Notes: a model not told the origin generated them from the sequence alone. DNA of 64,000 bases from Mesaphorura yosii (GCA_009869945.1 WIXG01000191.1:62001-126000), one strand, 5' to 3'. Counted from the first letter of the stretch, positions 1 through 12,600 are shown. Program-made: numbers and translations.

Positions 1-690
1 CTTTCAATGGGGCGATTCGTTGAGTAGCTTCTTCTGAAATCAGCTAGCCGGCGAAATTTACAGTGGTGTACATGTTGACATGGGGTGGGTATGTATTAGG
101 GTCGCCGTTGCGAACCTGATATTTCCTGCACAAAACAGCCACGTATTAAAATATTTTAATACTTGTTGTGCTTGTAATTCAAAATAACGTTTAGTTGTAA
201 AGCATAAACAAAAGCGTTTCATGTTCAACGCTGGTATTTCTAACGGACAAACTTAAATCTTCTTTCGTGGTAGCAGTAGAATAAACAAGATTGTGCATCT
301 CAACAAGTGAACACATTCTAATTTATTTCTCCTGAATCCGAGTTGATGGTTTCTGAGTTCGATTTCGTATCCTCATTGTCTGTTCAATTCGTCGTTCACG
401 TTCCTGAGCTCGCACTCCTTATCCTGAAGTCGCATTGATCGGGATTGAACAATTGTCGTGGCGGGTTCATCGACTGAAGCAACGTCGCATTCGCATTCGA
501 GACCGAGACGTCGGGAACTGGATTGACTGTCGTAAAAGTTTAATATTTGTTTCACACTCAAGTCAGATAGGACCATAACAAGCAGCATTGCATTTTCTAA
601 GTAATTGAGAATCTGATACAAGCTACTTTCGATTAGAACGGATGACCCAATATATGTCTTGACAAAGAAACAGGAGTATTAATCCTTCTA
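1..690. other. Left edge, no gene assigned
   Basis: No recognisable gene. A minus-strand frame is open from about 680 down to a stop at 373 and ends in a charged, coiled-coil-like tail (RLQDKECELRNVNDELNRQ). A minus-strand AATAAA lies just beyond it (plus TTTATT at 322-327). It could be the 3' exon of an unrecognised gene, but Sub1 has its own poly(A) signal immediately upstream, so the 5' part would have to begin near 680. I do not assign a function. Confidence 0.25.
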
Positions 691-699
691 CTTTCTCAT

Positions 700-705
700 T
701 TTATT
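700..705 (-). terminator. Poly(A) signal of Sub1
   Basis: AATAAA on the minus strand about 240 bp downstream of the Sub1 stop codon, the first such signal in that direction. It implies a 3' UTR of roughly 260 bp. Confidence 0.6.
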
Positions 706-943
706 TCAGAGTGTTACGTGCGAGAGTAATATTAAGTATTACCAAATACTTACAAACTTAGTGATCAGTGAACATAAACAATATTACAATGAGTAAAGCG
801 GACAATGTGCTGGGCACATTTAAGAACATGAAGGAATTATACAGTGAAAACCCAATAGGAGCTTTAAAAATTGACATCAATCTTATCGACGTTTTCGATG
901 GTAAAACTGTGCACCATAGCCCAGAAAGCTGCACACCTGCAAT

Positions 944-1755
944 TTAAAACTTCTTCAACCGTTTGTTAACTTCGGGAGCAAATTTCATCAATTCCTGCCA
1001 CTGCGGAACGGTCAAGCTTATTCCTGTATTCCAAATCAAGAAAGATTAAAACCAAAGAACTGAAGTCGAAACTATTGAAAGTAAATGGGTACCCTTTCGA
1101 CCCGGTTTTAACTCTCCATCAGTTTCGTAGAACTCACGAATGTTTACGTAAACTTTTCCCTTGAATTCACTGACAGAAACTTGGCGCTTAGCTCTTGCAT
1201 CAATGGTCCAGCTTTTCTCTGTTTAACAATTACAGGTGACTTTAAGAGCCAGTTTCATACCGTCAAGGTTCTTAGACCACCTTGGACATACCTCCGTCAT
1301 CATCAGAATCAGACCCCTTCCTCTTCTTGCTGCCGCTGGAGGACCTGTGTGACGAGTCCGACTTTGACTTCTTGTGAGAGTCAGATTTTGATACATGCCC
1401 CGACGAATGTTTGTGCTTTTTCGGCGGTGGCTTTTTCTGCAAAGAATGAATATTAGCGGGTATAATGTATGCTTTGCTGGTGATAATGATAATGTGATGG
1501 GTAATTATTGTGAAGCGAGGCCGGTTGTTGTTACTCGTATTACGCTACCTCTTCCTCAGATTCAGAAGATGACCCTGACTCGGAACTCTTGGGTTTTGTC
1601 TTAGACGCTGGTCCAAGTTTCTTATCCTTCTTTGGAGAAACGATTTCGCCTTCCGAATCCGAACCAGACGAAGATCTTGACTTGCCTGATGCATCAGACT
1701 TCGATTCGTACTCGTCGTCGCTGTCCAAAACTCTTTTATGTACTTTAGAAGACAT
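944..1755 (-). CDS. Sub1: Transcriptional coactivator PC4/Sub1
   Basis: Nuclear single-stranded-DNA-binding coactivator of RNA polymerase II. Four coding exons on the minus strand (1755-1549, 1436-1292, 1218-1093, 1023-944), all with GT-AG introns and compatible phases, give 185 residues. Exons 1-2 encode a long low-complexity N-terminus rich in Ser, Asp, Glu and Lys, as in the SEAC region of PC4. Exons 3-4 encode the ssDNA-binding fold: [19 protein letters not shown], then the [12 protein letters not shown] motif, then the helix [14 protein letters not shown]. The family's human member is shorter (127 residues), so the acidic N-terminus here is expanded. The start is the first ATG of the long acidic frame. 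The gene is divergent from the SERF gene, with 605 bp between the two start codons. Confidence 0.93.
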
Positions 1756-2360
1756 GTTCAGCTAATTCTTTAATGTGCAAATTCTTGTTCTTTATCTGAT
1801 GCTAATTTCTTAATTAATCAAATTACTGTGTTCGGAAATAACAAGCATAAAGCTGACAACCGCGTAGCAGAAAGACGATGCATGAACGAAACTGAATACA
1901 GCTGCGGCTTCTTGGGTTTATTTACCGCTTCTCGAACTTGTAGCAAATCAAATCCATTCTACGGAACTCGAGCCTTGCGTGCAAAAGATAGCGTTTGAAA
2001 CCATTTAATTTCCTCAATTTTATATCGAAATCTCCCTGTACTTTCTGTTCATCTCAAGTACTTTGACGTTAACTTTGCGAATAGCCAAAAAATAAATAAA
2101 TAATTTGCATCTCCAAATCTGCATCAGCAATAACGTAAAATTAGCAGACAAGTATTGAATCAACTGGACTTGCCGACGTGAATCATTTGGGCTGTTTATT
2201 GGTACAAAATCTAAAAGTTACTTCATTCAAACAGTTGGATGGAGCGCTTATGCAATGTTGACATTTTACCTAATTATCTTGCAGTATTCTGCCGCCTTGG
2301 GTTCTGCTGAGCTATCATTTCGGACGCCCATACAAGGGTCTCGTATAATTTGCTGACAAA
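1756..2360. promoter_or_regulatory. Shared Sub1/SERF upstream region
   Basis: A 605 bp non-coding interval between two divergent start codons. It must carry both 5' UTRs and probably a bidirectional promoter. I see no convincing TATA box or open reading frame in it. Confidence 0.4.
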
Positions 2361-2955
2361 ATGACACGTAAGTTCTACCTCTGAAATTACACTCATATGT
2401 GAACAGAATAAAATACACGTAGGTCAACCAATGAATAGAAGTCCCAGATCAAATTCAGGAATGTGGAAGTTCAAGTTGGATCGAGAGCCGTTCAATGAAA
2501 CAGTTTGATCCCTGCCCCGAACCCCTTGGCTGTTCTTATGAGAAGCCCCAGTCCCCAAGTCAAGGTCCGATAACGTAGTGTAGTGCCCCCAAAATCAGCT
2601 GAAATTGTTGACGTTGCTTGTGCGTGAATTTCGCTGACTGAATTCATTAATTATGACTGTGACAAACTCAGCTTGCTTTTTAACGCTCCAAATTCTAGCA
2701 AGATAAGTTCTTTTAACTGAACAAGGGCTTCGTATCATCTGTACAGGTGGAAACCAAAGAGAAATGGCTCGAGCCAAAAATCAGAAGAAGCAACAAGAAC
2801 TAAAGAAAGGTCAGTCAGATGATGGGCTCACACCACTGCAAAGAAAGGAGCGTGATGCTCAAAGGTTAAGAGAAAAGCAAGCACAGAAGGAAGCTCAAAA
2901 AGCTACAGAGGCCGGAGGAAGTGGAGGTCAGTCATCATCGAAAGCGAAGCCATGA
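2361..2955 (+). CDS. SERF2: SERF-family small basic protein
   Basis: A 71-residue member of the 4F5/SERF family (small EDRK-rich factor), highly charged proteins reported to modify amyloid aggregation. The first coding exon is only 7 nt (2361-2367, Met-Thr plus one base), followed by an intron from 2368 to 2746 and exon 2 at 2747-2955. Splicing across it gives the family hallmark start MTRGNQREMARAKNQKKQ, which supports this start over the internal ATG at 2764. A Lys/Glu/Gln-rich middle (QRKERDAQRLREKQAQKEAQ) and a Gly/Ser tail follow. A poly(A) signal lies at 3183-3188. Family assignment is firm; the choice between SERF1 and SERF2 is arbitrary for an arthropod. Confidence 0.92.
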
Positions 2956-3182
2956 TCCATTTGACAGGATTGTGGTGCGGATTTCGGAGTCATCGTGTCG
3001 ATCTAATCGGAGGATTATCTTATTAATGGCAAGTATGAGCGGAGTTTTAAGGAAAGCAAGAATCATTCGGCATCTTTGTCCTTTTACTATAATTTATTCC
3101 GGGTGTGTAAATACAGTCTAACTTCATTACTAATTGATTGGTATTAATCCTATTATTTGTCTAAACCTTGACAAAGCGAACC

Positions 3183-3188
3183 AATAAA
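3183..3188 (+). terminator. Poly(A) signal of the SERF gene
   Basis: AATAAA 228 bp after the SERF stop codon. Confidence 0.6.
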
Positions 3189-4749
3189 ACACTTTTACAT
3201 TTTTATGTTGCTTACATCCTTAATCATTTTATTTCGCCTTAAAAGGAACGATGACACTATTACATTATCACATAGCAATCTTATCAATTAACCTGACCTT
3301 TCAATAACTGTCTTCAACGCGCGCTCCTCACCTCAATTCACTTCAAGTTCCGCAAAATTTGAATTCTGATTTCGGCCGAACTGAACGCTTGCATACTGCT
3401 TCACTGATGACTGGTGACTCTCGTGGATTGTGGGCATGCACATGACCAGGAACATAGGCAGCCGTCGTAGATAATGGTTATCTTATGCCTCGGAACTGGG
3501 TTCATTGTGAAGGCGTAAAATGAATATTTTAAAGGTCATTCTTCTTCCAATTATTCTCTGGGAACATATTCACTTGGAACAATTTTTCTGGAACAAATCA
3601 CTTGGAAGGAACAATAATTTCTTGTTTTTCATTTCTCCGAGAGTCTGGGAACAAGCGCTCCGAACAATTATCCTCAGATTATTGAGAATTTCGGAAACAT
3701 TACTTTGCGAGATTCATTGGTCGGTTTGAGCCATATTGCGTTAAAGGTCTTTCAGCATTTCGCATCGAAATGGTCGACAGCAGATACCATATTTTGTGCT
3801 AGTCACATTTGTGCTTTCAACAGGCGTCCTGTCATGCTGAAAACACGAGACCATGCAATTCACAGATTTACACCCTCCAACAAATTAAAATTGAATTGCA
3901 ACTAAGCTCGTCTCTGAGATTAAAAACTTCATCCTAGCCTTCAACTTATGAATTTATGTTTGGCAAGCGGTAAGTATTATATCTGCTGGTAATCGTATCT
4001 GACTAAGTCTGGCTGGTTCCAACGACGAGCTTTACAACGGCGAGGTGGAATTACATAATTTATATCAGATGCAAGCCTCAACCCTCAAGTTTGGCGTCCC
4101 ATGCTTCAATGGTTCGTATGTGGCTTGCCCGTCCATTTTCTATACAAGGTCAAATTCTATTTTTCATTACCATCTTTCTTCATAATAGAAGACGCGCTGA
4201 TGGTTTGTTTGTTGTTCAGTCTGACTGTGGTTTCTGTCATGTATGAAATAGTACGATCCACGGCCGATCATTCTGATCCTCGTTCCTATACAGCCAACCC
4301 TCAGCCTCAAATCTCTCTTTACATGGTTAGCTGATTTACATTGAATTTGAGGATTATATAATACGGCTGACAGCGGTTGGACTTGATGCACTTTTTCTGC
4401 GTGTGTTCAACTAGCCTCTTTTCATTGGAACCTGTGCAAAAGTGGTTGAATTATCACTACACATATTACGTGACAACTCGACCGAATTACTGTTAAACTC
4501 TGGCACATGTTGGTTCCTCATGCTTGCATGCCTCAGTTAGAATTTTGTAAACACTTTGCCCCGTCCCAGTGTCAATCTTCTGTCGTCGGCTTGCACAGTG
4601 CATCCTGAGACTGCAACGTGAGTGCACTTGAGTTATTCAACTCAATTATATTTTTTACATCGTACACATCAGGGTTAAACGAAGGCTAATAACTTGGGTG
4701 TGACAGTGACAGAAAACGAAAACCGGAAGAGTCGGAGAAAACGAAGAGC
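3189..4749. other. Intergenic, no gene seen
   Basis: About 1.5 kb with only short frames that lack family resemblance or paired splice sites. Around 3558-3670 there are irregularly repeated short blocks containing ACTTGGAA and TGGAACA, probably simple sequence drift. The part next to 4750 should contain the promoter and 5' UTR of the GST gene. Confidence 0.4.
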
Positions 4750-5920
4750 ATGGACAACTCGGAACCTTCCAATAGAGCAAACGGTCATGGTCATTCTCCC
4801 CCGGACGGCCTCATCGTGGACAACATATTTCCAGAATCATGCAGTCACCAAGAGCGAATTGAACAGCATTCCGAACACATTGTCCCAGTAGTGACATCGG
4901 CCAAGGAAAATGAAGTCACTTTGCGAAAGCGAGAAATTCTGTCATCATTGTCATCACTCTCAGGCCATGAACAACTCCCTGTTTTGGGCTACTGGAAAAT
5001 TCGAGGAGTACGTGATTGTATAAGACTTCATTAAAAACTTAAACTAGAGTTTAATATTTTTTGCTTTTCAAGTTCGCACAACCCATTCGCTTGCTGCTGG
5101 CATATCTACAAATTAATTTTCAAGATAAGTGGTACGAAATTGGTGAAGATTTGAGCCGGGAATCTTGGCTGCGGGAAAAATTCTCTTTGGGCTTGGATTT
5201 GCCAAATGTGAGACAACTTTGTCTTCCTAAAAAAGCATGATGTGGAAGTGAAACGACGTTTGCGATTTTTGCTTACAGTTGCCTTACTGGATTTGCAAAG
5301 AGTCTGGGGTCAAGCTGACACAAAGTCGTGCAATAATGCGTCACCTTGCTCGTGAATATGATCTTACTTTGCTTGGAACTTCGCCAGATGAGCAACGCCG
5401 CGTTGACATGTTGGAAAATCATATCTGGGACTGCTGGCTGGCGCTTGTTTCAGTGTGTTTTCGTTACACCGTAAGTTCCACAAGAATTTTATTTTAATCA
5501 TAAGGAGTCGGCCTAGTTGTCTGTTTGAGTGAGACGATAATTTTGCAAACTTCTGTGCAGGAAAAGGACAAAGAAGGATTCCTCAACTCACTTCCAATCC
5601 AATTTGAAGTGCTGTCCAACTTTATTGGTGATAATGAATGGTGCATTTGTAATCATGTAAGCCCTGTACATTTCTCTAACAAAATGCAGCTTATTATGCA
5701 GCCGAGTGATTATCCTGTGCAGATAACATTCGTGGACTTCATGGTATATGAAGCGTTGTACCAACACAAAATATTTGAGCCGAAGTGTCTGGATAATTAC
5801 CCAAAACTCCATCGGATCCTGAACCAATTTGAATCTATACCAGTAATTGCGGACTACATGAGATCTCCAAACTTCATTAAAAGACCTCTCTATACGCGGC
5901 TTGCCAAGCACTACATTTAA
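4750..5920 (+). CDS. Mu-class glutathione S-transferase with N-terminal extension
   Basis: Cytosolic-type GST conjugating glutathione to electrophiles. Five coding exons (4750-5007, 5073-5207, 5279-5470, 5561-5656, 5723-5920), every junction in phase 0, give 292 residues. Mu hallmarks: PVLGYWKIRG with the catalytic Tyr at about residue 81, AQPIRLLLAYL, the EKFSLGLDLPNLPYWI segment, the glutathione-binding TQSRAIMRHLAREY, the ITFVDFMVYEAL core and HKIFEPKCLDNYPKL. Mu enzymes are usually about 218 residues. Here about 75 residues precede the domain, rich in Ser, His and acidic residues, without a clear signal or mitochondrial peptide. They are encoded in the same exon as the Tyr motif, and an in-frame stop lies just upstream of the ATG, so the extension cannot be longer within this exon. 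A poly(A) signal lies at 6088-6093. Confidence 0.93.
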
Positions 5921-6087
5921 CAAAGAAAACTGTGATATAAATTGTACATAATTTGCACCAATCGCAATTGAAAATTACAAACTTCTGTTTCATTTAGCGA
6001 TTGTATGAATCTGCCTTTCGTCTTTCGTGATTTCTGTACATTACGAAGCTTCCACTTACGAATCTTGAAAGTGTGACTGACGCGCTT

Positions 6088-6093
6088 AATAAA
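6088..6093 (+). terminator. Poly(A) signal of the GST gene
   Basis: AATAAA 168 bp after the GST stop codon, just before the convergent EXOSC2 gene. Confidence 0.6.
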
Positions 6094-6215
6094 TACAAAT
6101 AAATCCTAGTTTCAAACTCATAGTTTCTTATATTTCCACAGAAGGCAAAGAATTAGCTAGTATACAAAACAGCTTTAGCAGAAAACTTGATACATTGTAC
6201 AACCAGGTCCATGTA

Positions 6216-7575
6216 CTACGAGCCTTCTACCAATTCAATCGTCATTTGTTGTCGGACGAGTTCTCCAATTTCATTCATGACATCAACGCGCAGTAATTCA
6301 GCAACCTAATTTAAACAGAAAACTTAGAACCTTCTACATTAAGTACGGTTTGTGAATTACTGACCTCGTATTTCATTGAAGCCTCGAACGCGTACATAAC
6401 ACTGGTATCATAAATGGGCAGCCAAGCTTTCGCAAGCGCAGAAATGCAATTTCTAAGTCTTGCAACTACAGTTCGATCCGCCGAGCTGACTCGAATCTGT
6501 CAAGCATAAAACGAATTGATCAATTCGATCGACAATAACTAGACACGACACATGATTTTTCGACGCACTTCTTCTAAAACAGGTTTGCTGCCATCAGGAT
6601 CTTCTTCTTCAAGGTTGGTCCCCGGCATTCTGCCGTTGGGTAAAGGTGAGATCCAAATGTAGCCATTATTTCCAAGAATTATGGAGGAACCACACGGAAG
6701 ATTGTGAATATGATTTTTACGCCTTTTAATTAGTGAACTTGCGACCTTCATCAGAGTACCTGGGCCCAGCTGTATTCAGAAATATTTGCATGATAATTTG
6801 TCTACATCTGTGTGCGCATCTATAATCATTACCTTTCCATATTTCACACTTCGTGTGTGCAGCGCCAAACTTCCATCACTGTACACGCTTTGGATTTCAG
6901 CACTGATCACGTCTCCTTCCTTTAAGATTTCTCTCATTGCGAGCTCATCTTCAGCCGATCTTCTCCTCTAAACAATTTATACAAGCAAAACACCTTAACT
7001 GAATACATTCCATAATTCAAACTGGCGTGCCTTTTATCGTACTTCGGCCTAACTTACCAATTCTCCAGTTGGAAGGTTAATACTTGAGAGAAGGAGAATG
7101 CCGTCAAGCCTTGAGTTGATGTCAACCTTCCACTTCTTTTGCATGACCTTAGTGATTCTTCCGACCACTACATCACCAACTTCTCCGTAGTAAACTCCTC
7201 CAATTCCCCTTACCGTTACCAGCCTGTTGACACGTTCGACAGCACCGACCACGGATGCAATCAAACTCTGTTCGACGGGATTCGTAAATGTTCCATGACC
7301 TCTGAATTACATGGTAGCAAGAATTAGCGAATGCCCTTCTCCTGTTTCTGATATTAGCTGATAGCTGGATAATTTTTACTTTACCTCATGAATCCTGCCT
7401 CTCTTGTCACGACAGTTCCTGGTGTAACATAATTTATAGGTGTTATTCTTTCGGGAGCTGCCCCTCTCCTGTTGAACAATTTATCCTTTCCAATGAAATC
7501 GTAATCCTCCTCATTCTCATTATTACTGTCGTGTATCCTAAGATCGAAGGAATAACTGGACCTTGAACTGTCCAT
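6216..7575 (-). CDS. EXOSC2: Exosome subunit Rrp4/EXOSC2
   Basis: S1/KH cap protein of the RNA exosome, which binds RNA entering the 3'-5' degradation channel in nucleus and cytoplasm. Six coding exons on the minus strand: 7575-7385, 7301-7058, 6967-6833, 6769-6569, 6496-6365, 6305-6216, giving 330 residues. Visible landmarks in order: VTPGTVVTREAGFMRGHGT (N-terminal domain), YYGEVGDVVVGRITKV and RWKV-like KKWKVDINSRLDGILLLSS (S1), RRRSAEDELAMR, LALHTRSMKYGKLG, then the KH-like HNLPCGSSIILGNNGYIWI and SSADRTVVARLRNCI. The end of exon 4 is the least certain point: a GTGCGT donor after the LEE codons keeps frame; another in-frame option lies 24 nt further on. An acceptor-like CAG directly before the start suggests a 5' UTR intron. 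Confidence 0.93.
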
Positions 7576-8019
7576 TTCTGAAATCAAATATCAAAAGTTT
7601 AGCACACCTTTAAAATTTCTTGGACCGGAAAATATTCAACTAACTGAACGCGACTCGTTTTGTATCGTGCGACAATTTCAAACTCACAAGGAAAACAATT
7701 TCATATGTTTACAAAACAAAATCTATCGGTCCCGAATTTGCATGATTGATGACAAAGGTTTTATGCATTGCAACTTGTGCACAAAATTTTGGAACAACGA
7801 TGAATGTTATCTTGTATCCGGTACAATAAATGCCAGCGAGATATCATTTTATCAATTAGATCGTTGATCTTAAACGTGACACACAGGACTCAAAGGGTAC
7901 TTTCGTACTTCAACATTTAATAAACAATTTACATAATTTATTCATGATACTACCTTAATATTCACCTTAATACTACATTAAATGAGCTAAAGCATGTTTG
8001 ACTATGACTAATTACACCA
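7576..8019. other. Spacer between EXOSC2 and the TMEM gene
   Basis: Carries the EXOSC2 promoter/5' UTR and the 3' end of the TMEM gene (minus-strand AATAAA at 7937-7942). A plus-strand frame at 7667-7867 contains a few Cys/His residues and is followed by an AATAAA near 7919, but I recognise no family in it. Confidence 0.4.
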
Positions 8020-8992
8020 TTAAAAAGTCTCTTCCGATCCTCCGACTTCCTCTTTATCACGCTTGAAATCTTGAATTCCTAAAAGTCGATTAAAGTCCGC
8101 CGGATAGCGAAACATCCTTTCGAACAAGAACATCTTTCTCCCTGCTGGGTCTTGAAAAATTGAAGTCGTTGGCATAAACCGTGATGTCCGTACCCTCGTG
8201 AGTGTCCCTGCCACAAACTCTTGCTGTGTAGTAACTCCCGGTATTACATTGCCTAGAAAAACTCCGACAGAGTGACCCTGGCGGAAAAGACAAGCAAAAT
8301 GTTCAACAATAATATACGGCGTCATGTCGGATGGATTCTTTGGAACTCACAGATTTACTCGTGTATATTCTCATCGGTAGCGTCTGCTGGAACTTCATTA
8401 TACTGAACATGATACCAATCAGCGCAACTGTGATTATTAGAAAGTCTCCAGCACCGGCTTCCCCTCTAGCCTCCTTAAACTGAGGTATCGTCAGTTGGCC
8501 CTCTCTTATCATCTGTTCGCGTCGTGCTTCCACGGTTCGAGTATGTTCCTGCCAACTTTCGCGAAGACCAAATAACTTACGCCAGGAGTTTTCAGTATTT
8601 TCTTCGCTCTTGCCAGCTGTTGATGGTTCTGTAGCGTCGGGAGTGAGTGACGCTGACAATTCGTTTTCAGAAAATTCAAAGAGGGTTCCATCAAAAGCAG
8701 ACTTTAGAACATAGAAGCCCACGGCAAAGAACATGAAGAAATTCGACGCTTGACACATCAAAACGTAATTTGGGAAGGTGCACCGATAGATGAGTTCGTA
8801 CTTCTGAAGTGGTACACCATCCTTTGCATGTAATTCCTGTACGACTTTAGAACTTCTGCTGAACACAATACGTGGATCACTGCCGTGCAGCTGCAGGAGA
8901 CGAATATGAATTTTTTGCAGAGAAGCCTGACCAATCGCCTGGCCGAATCTAAGGGTTTTTAGCCACTTGATTCCTAGTAGCATCCGCCCCAT
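8020..8992 (-). CDS. Putative mitochondrial TMEM70/TMEM186/TMEM223-family protein
   Basis: Two coding exons (8992-8351 and 8277-8020, phase 0, 73 bp intron) give 299 residues. I start at the ATG at 8992 because the first ~30 residues (MGRMLLGIKWLKTLRFGQ onward) are basic, amphipathic and free of acidic residues, like a mitochondrial presequence. Two hydrophobic segments (VLMCQASNFFMFFAVGFYVL; FLIITVALIGIMFSIM) are separated by a charged, Glu-rich loop and followed by a soluble C-terminal domain. This hairpin-plus-tail plan resembles the TMEM70/186/223 proteins that assist respiratory complex assembly. TMEM186 fits best, but that is an impression only. A splice donor at 9157 and acceptor at 9022 suggest an upstream exon whose frame has a stop, so it is treated as 5' UTR. 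Confidence 0.5.
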
Positions 8993-9657
8993 GTCACTCT
9001 TCACCTCCAAACGAAGTTCTCCTGCATAGCAGAATAACATCAACCATCAAGTCCACATCCCTCGAACCATGCATAAAATCGCTGACATGGAAGACTCAAG
9101 CCACATCCGTGTGACAATTTAGCAATGACAGCTAATTATCGAATTTAAAGCACTTACGTTTATCTGTTGTGCTTATGCCATGTACTTGCGCCTGATAATC
9201 TTTCGCTACATCAGCCCGCAATTTGGTGAAAGATACAAGTGCCCGGAATCAAACTGAAGCCTGTTTAAATCCAAATTCGTGAACAAAAATAAGTTGTGAA
9301 GCGGACGAGTGGAGTAGACAGTGGAGAGATCCCGGCTCCGTGTTCGGTTGAATTTTTCAAAGTTTATGTTGAATGCACATGTGTGCCGGACCAGCAAGGA
9401 TGATACACTCCGCCAAAATCAAGCGGACAATGTGTATGAGTGACCAGCTAAAAGTGACGTTTCTCGGACGTCTTCTAACAATACGGACAATCTGTGATAA
9501 TCAGTCCAGCAGTTTGTGCGCATTGGAACCACTCAGGAAAACGGAACCTGCAGGTAGGGCGCATCAAGAAGCATTTGTAGGCACACGGACCAGAGGTTGA
9601 AGTGAGTGACAGAAGGGGTAATATCAGATCAGCTGATTCTATCTTGGATTCATCAAA
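8993..9657. promoter_or_regulatory. Bidirectional upstream region of the TMEM gene and EFL1
   Basis: A 665 bp interval between divergent start codons. It includes the probable 5' UTR intron of the minus-strand gene (9022-9157). A 63-residue minus frame at 9206-9397 could not be joined in frame to the downstream gene. No TATA box stands out. Confidence 0.4.
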
Positions 9658-12600
9658 ATGAGTCGCACACCCGCCGTCAACAATGAAAAGATTTCTCACC
9701 TGCAGTCCCAGACAAAATGTATTAGGAACATATCAATCATGGCCCATGTTGATCACGGGAAAACAACGTTGGCAGATTCCCTACTTGCGTCAAATGCATT
9801 GATATCTCAGAGGCTGGCAGGAAAACTGAGGTATTCCGTATTATCAAGCCAGGCTCTTACACATAATACAAATGTTTCAGTTGTCTAATACTAGTTTCAC
9901 CTGCTTCAGATATTTAGATAGCAGGAAAGATGAACAGGAACGAGGAATCACGATGAAGAGTTCAGCGATTGCGCTTGTGCACGCCTTCAGACAGTCGGAA
10001 TTCTTAATAAATTTGATTGACTCACCTGGGCATGTTGATTTTTCGTCCGAAGTATCCACTGCCGTTAGATTGTGTGATGGGGCGCTAATTTTGGTAGACG
10101 TTGTAGAGGGTGTGTGTGCCCAAACTATTGTGAGTTTCGTAAATTATATGACTTGCATACTCAAAGAATCGTCATTTAAGTATTTTTCCCGTAATCTTTC
10201 AGGTTGCGCTTAGACAAGCCTGGCAGGAAGGAATCAAGCCTGTTCTGGTGCTAAATAAAATTGATCGGCTAATATTGGAATTGAAGCTGACTCCGTTGGA
10301 TGCTTACGTTCATTTGACGCAGCTGCTGGAAAGGGTTGGTTTCCATTCAAATTAAGCAGCTCTCCTTTTGGCTTACTCTACCTGAGCTGCTCTCATAATT
10401 ACAATATTTTCTCTTTCAGATCAATGTAGTCCAAGCCGAACTTCTCACAACGGATGTTTTTAGTAAAGAATCGTTAGCGTCAGGTACAAATCCTAGCAAA
10501 CCTGATGTCGAAGACTCTGCTATGGCAGAAGAGGACCAAGACCAAGAATATTATTATGATTGGGCAAGTGGAATGGACGACGTGGATGATTCAAAGTTAT
10601 ATTTTCTTCCAAATGATGGAAATGTAGTTTTTGCAAGCGCCATTGACGGCTGGGGATTTCGGTATGGGAAAAATTTCAGTTACTTGACGCTTGCCTAAAG
10701 TACTATAATGTGCAATGGCTTGCAGCATTTCAGATTTTGCGGAGATTTATTCTAAGAAACTTAAAGTGAAGGAGTCCGTCCTGATGAAAACATTGTGGGG
10801 AAATTATTATCTTAACACGAAGAAGAAACGCATTATGCGAGGGGCACAAGAAAAGGCCAAGAAGACTTTGTTTGTGCAGCTTGTTCTGGAAAACATATGG
10901 AATGTTTATGAAGCAATCATAACCCGAAAAGACAAATCTATGACGGAGAATATAATAGAGCACTTGAATCTGAAAGTTCTGCCAAGAGATTTAAAGCAAT
11001 CGGACTGCAAAGCAGTACTCATGACCGTTATGGCTCAATGGCTTCCTCTGTCAAAAGCTACTCTAGGTAATGTACATTCATAGTTTTCGGCTTTTGAAAG
11101 TTTGTTGTTTGTACTAATTTGACGATTCAATTTCAATTACAGACATGGTGTGCGACAAGCTCCCGAGTCCGTTGGAGTTGACAGAAGATCGGGTGGAACG
11201 GCTCATGTGCTCCCATGTGAAGTCCTTCAAAGAATTGCCAGAAGAGAGCAGAAAGTTAAAGAAAGCATTTCTAAAATGCGATTTTAGTGAAAGTGCACCA
11301 GTTATAATATTTGTGTCAAAAATGTTTCCCTTTGAAACGAAGGATTTGCCGGAGAAAAGGCCCAAACCACTAACAGCTGAAGAACTTGCTGCTAGAAGAG
11401 AAATTGTTAAGCAGAGAATTGCACAGAGATCGAACCCAAGCGAACCAAAAACGAGCGGGTCCAACGAGTCCACGAATGTGAAGGGTGAAGAAGCAGAAAC
11501 AAGTTCCTCAATCACGCCTGAGGAGCCAGAACCAGACCATAAATTCATTGCGTTCGCTCGAATTTTTAGCGGAATCTTGCGCAAGGGTGTTCAATTATAC
11601 GTGCTTGGACCTCGACACGATCCGGCATCGGCTGACCTGGCAAATCAAAATGAAATTATACCGGGGCAAACACTGAAAGATTTAAAGCCAAATCAATACA
11701 TAACCGCTGCAGAAATCAACCACATTTATCTGCTCAAGGGTCGAGAATTAGAGCTGTTGGAAAACGTTCCGGCTGGAAACATAATCGGAATCGGGGAGTT
11801 GGAAGAGCACATTTTGAAGACCGGAACTATTTCATCGACGGTAATGTGCCCATCATTCATTGACTTGAACTTCTTAGCAGATCCGATACTTAGAGTTGCT
11901 GTTGAGCCAAGATTAACCTCCGATCTTCCAGCTTTGCGCAAAGGTCTCAAGCTATTAAATCAATCGGATCCATGCGTTCAGACGTTTATTCAGGAGTCTG
12001 GTGAACATGTGTTAGTAACAGTGGGCGAAGTTCATCTGCAAAGATGTCTGGATGATTTGCGGGAGAGGTTTGCTAAAATTGAGCTCACAGCATCTAAACC
12101 AATTGTACCTTTTCGTGAAACCGTGGTAGAGCCGCCGAAAATGGACATGGTCAATGAGGCAATAACAAACAGTGAGAATTCGCACCAACCGCAAACGAAT
12201 GAAAATCGTCAAACGTCTTCAGCAGAATCGGCACTCATCGTTCAGCAAACTCCGAACAAAAAGTGTACCATCAAAATTCGTGCGAAGCCACTCCCGGAAG
12301 CAGCTGCTAAAATAATTGATGACTACTCCAAGCAGTTAAGCAAGATTAAAGGTACTATGAAATTAGACTTGTCGGACACCAAATTCAGTGAACTGCGTGC
12401 AAAGTTAAAAGATGCTTTTGAAAGTCCTGTCGATAAAGATGCGGTCGATCGAATATGGGCGTTCGGTCCAAACAAAATTGGTCCAAATGTTCTGATAAAC
12501 AATGTGAAAAATTTGAACGCATCAATTTGGCGTGGTCTGAATGGAACTGAGTCTGATCATCCATCACCGTATGAAGAGACGAATTTCATTAATGGATTCC

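Noticed and set aside
789-947. Plus-strand 52-codon frame starting MSKADNVLGTFKNMK, with a GTAAAA donor-like site
   Set aside because: It lies antisense to the Sub1 3' UTR and last codons, has no onward exon that I could find, and resembles no family.
7667-7867. Plus-strand frame with CNLC and an AATAAA near 7,919
   Set aside because: Too short, starts without ATG for its first third, no recognised domain; it sits in the EXOSC2 upstream region.
9206-9397. Minus frame of 63 residues upstream of the TMEM gene, at first taken as its N-terminus
   Set aside because: No splice combination joins it in frame to the downstream exon without meeting a stop.
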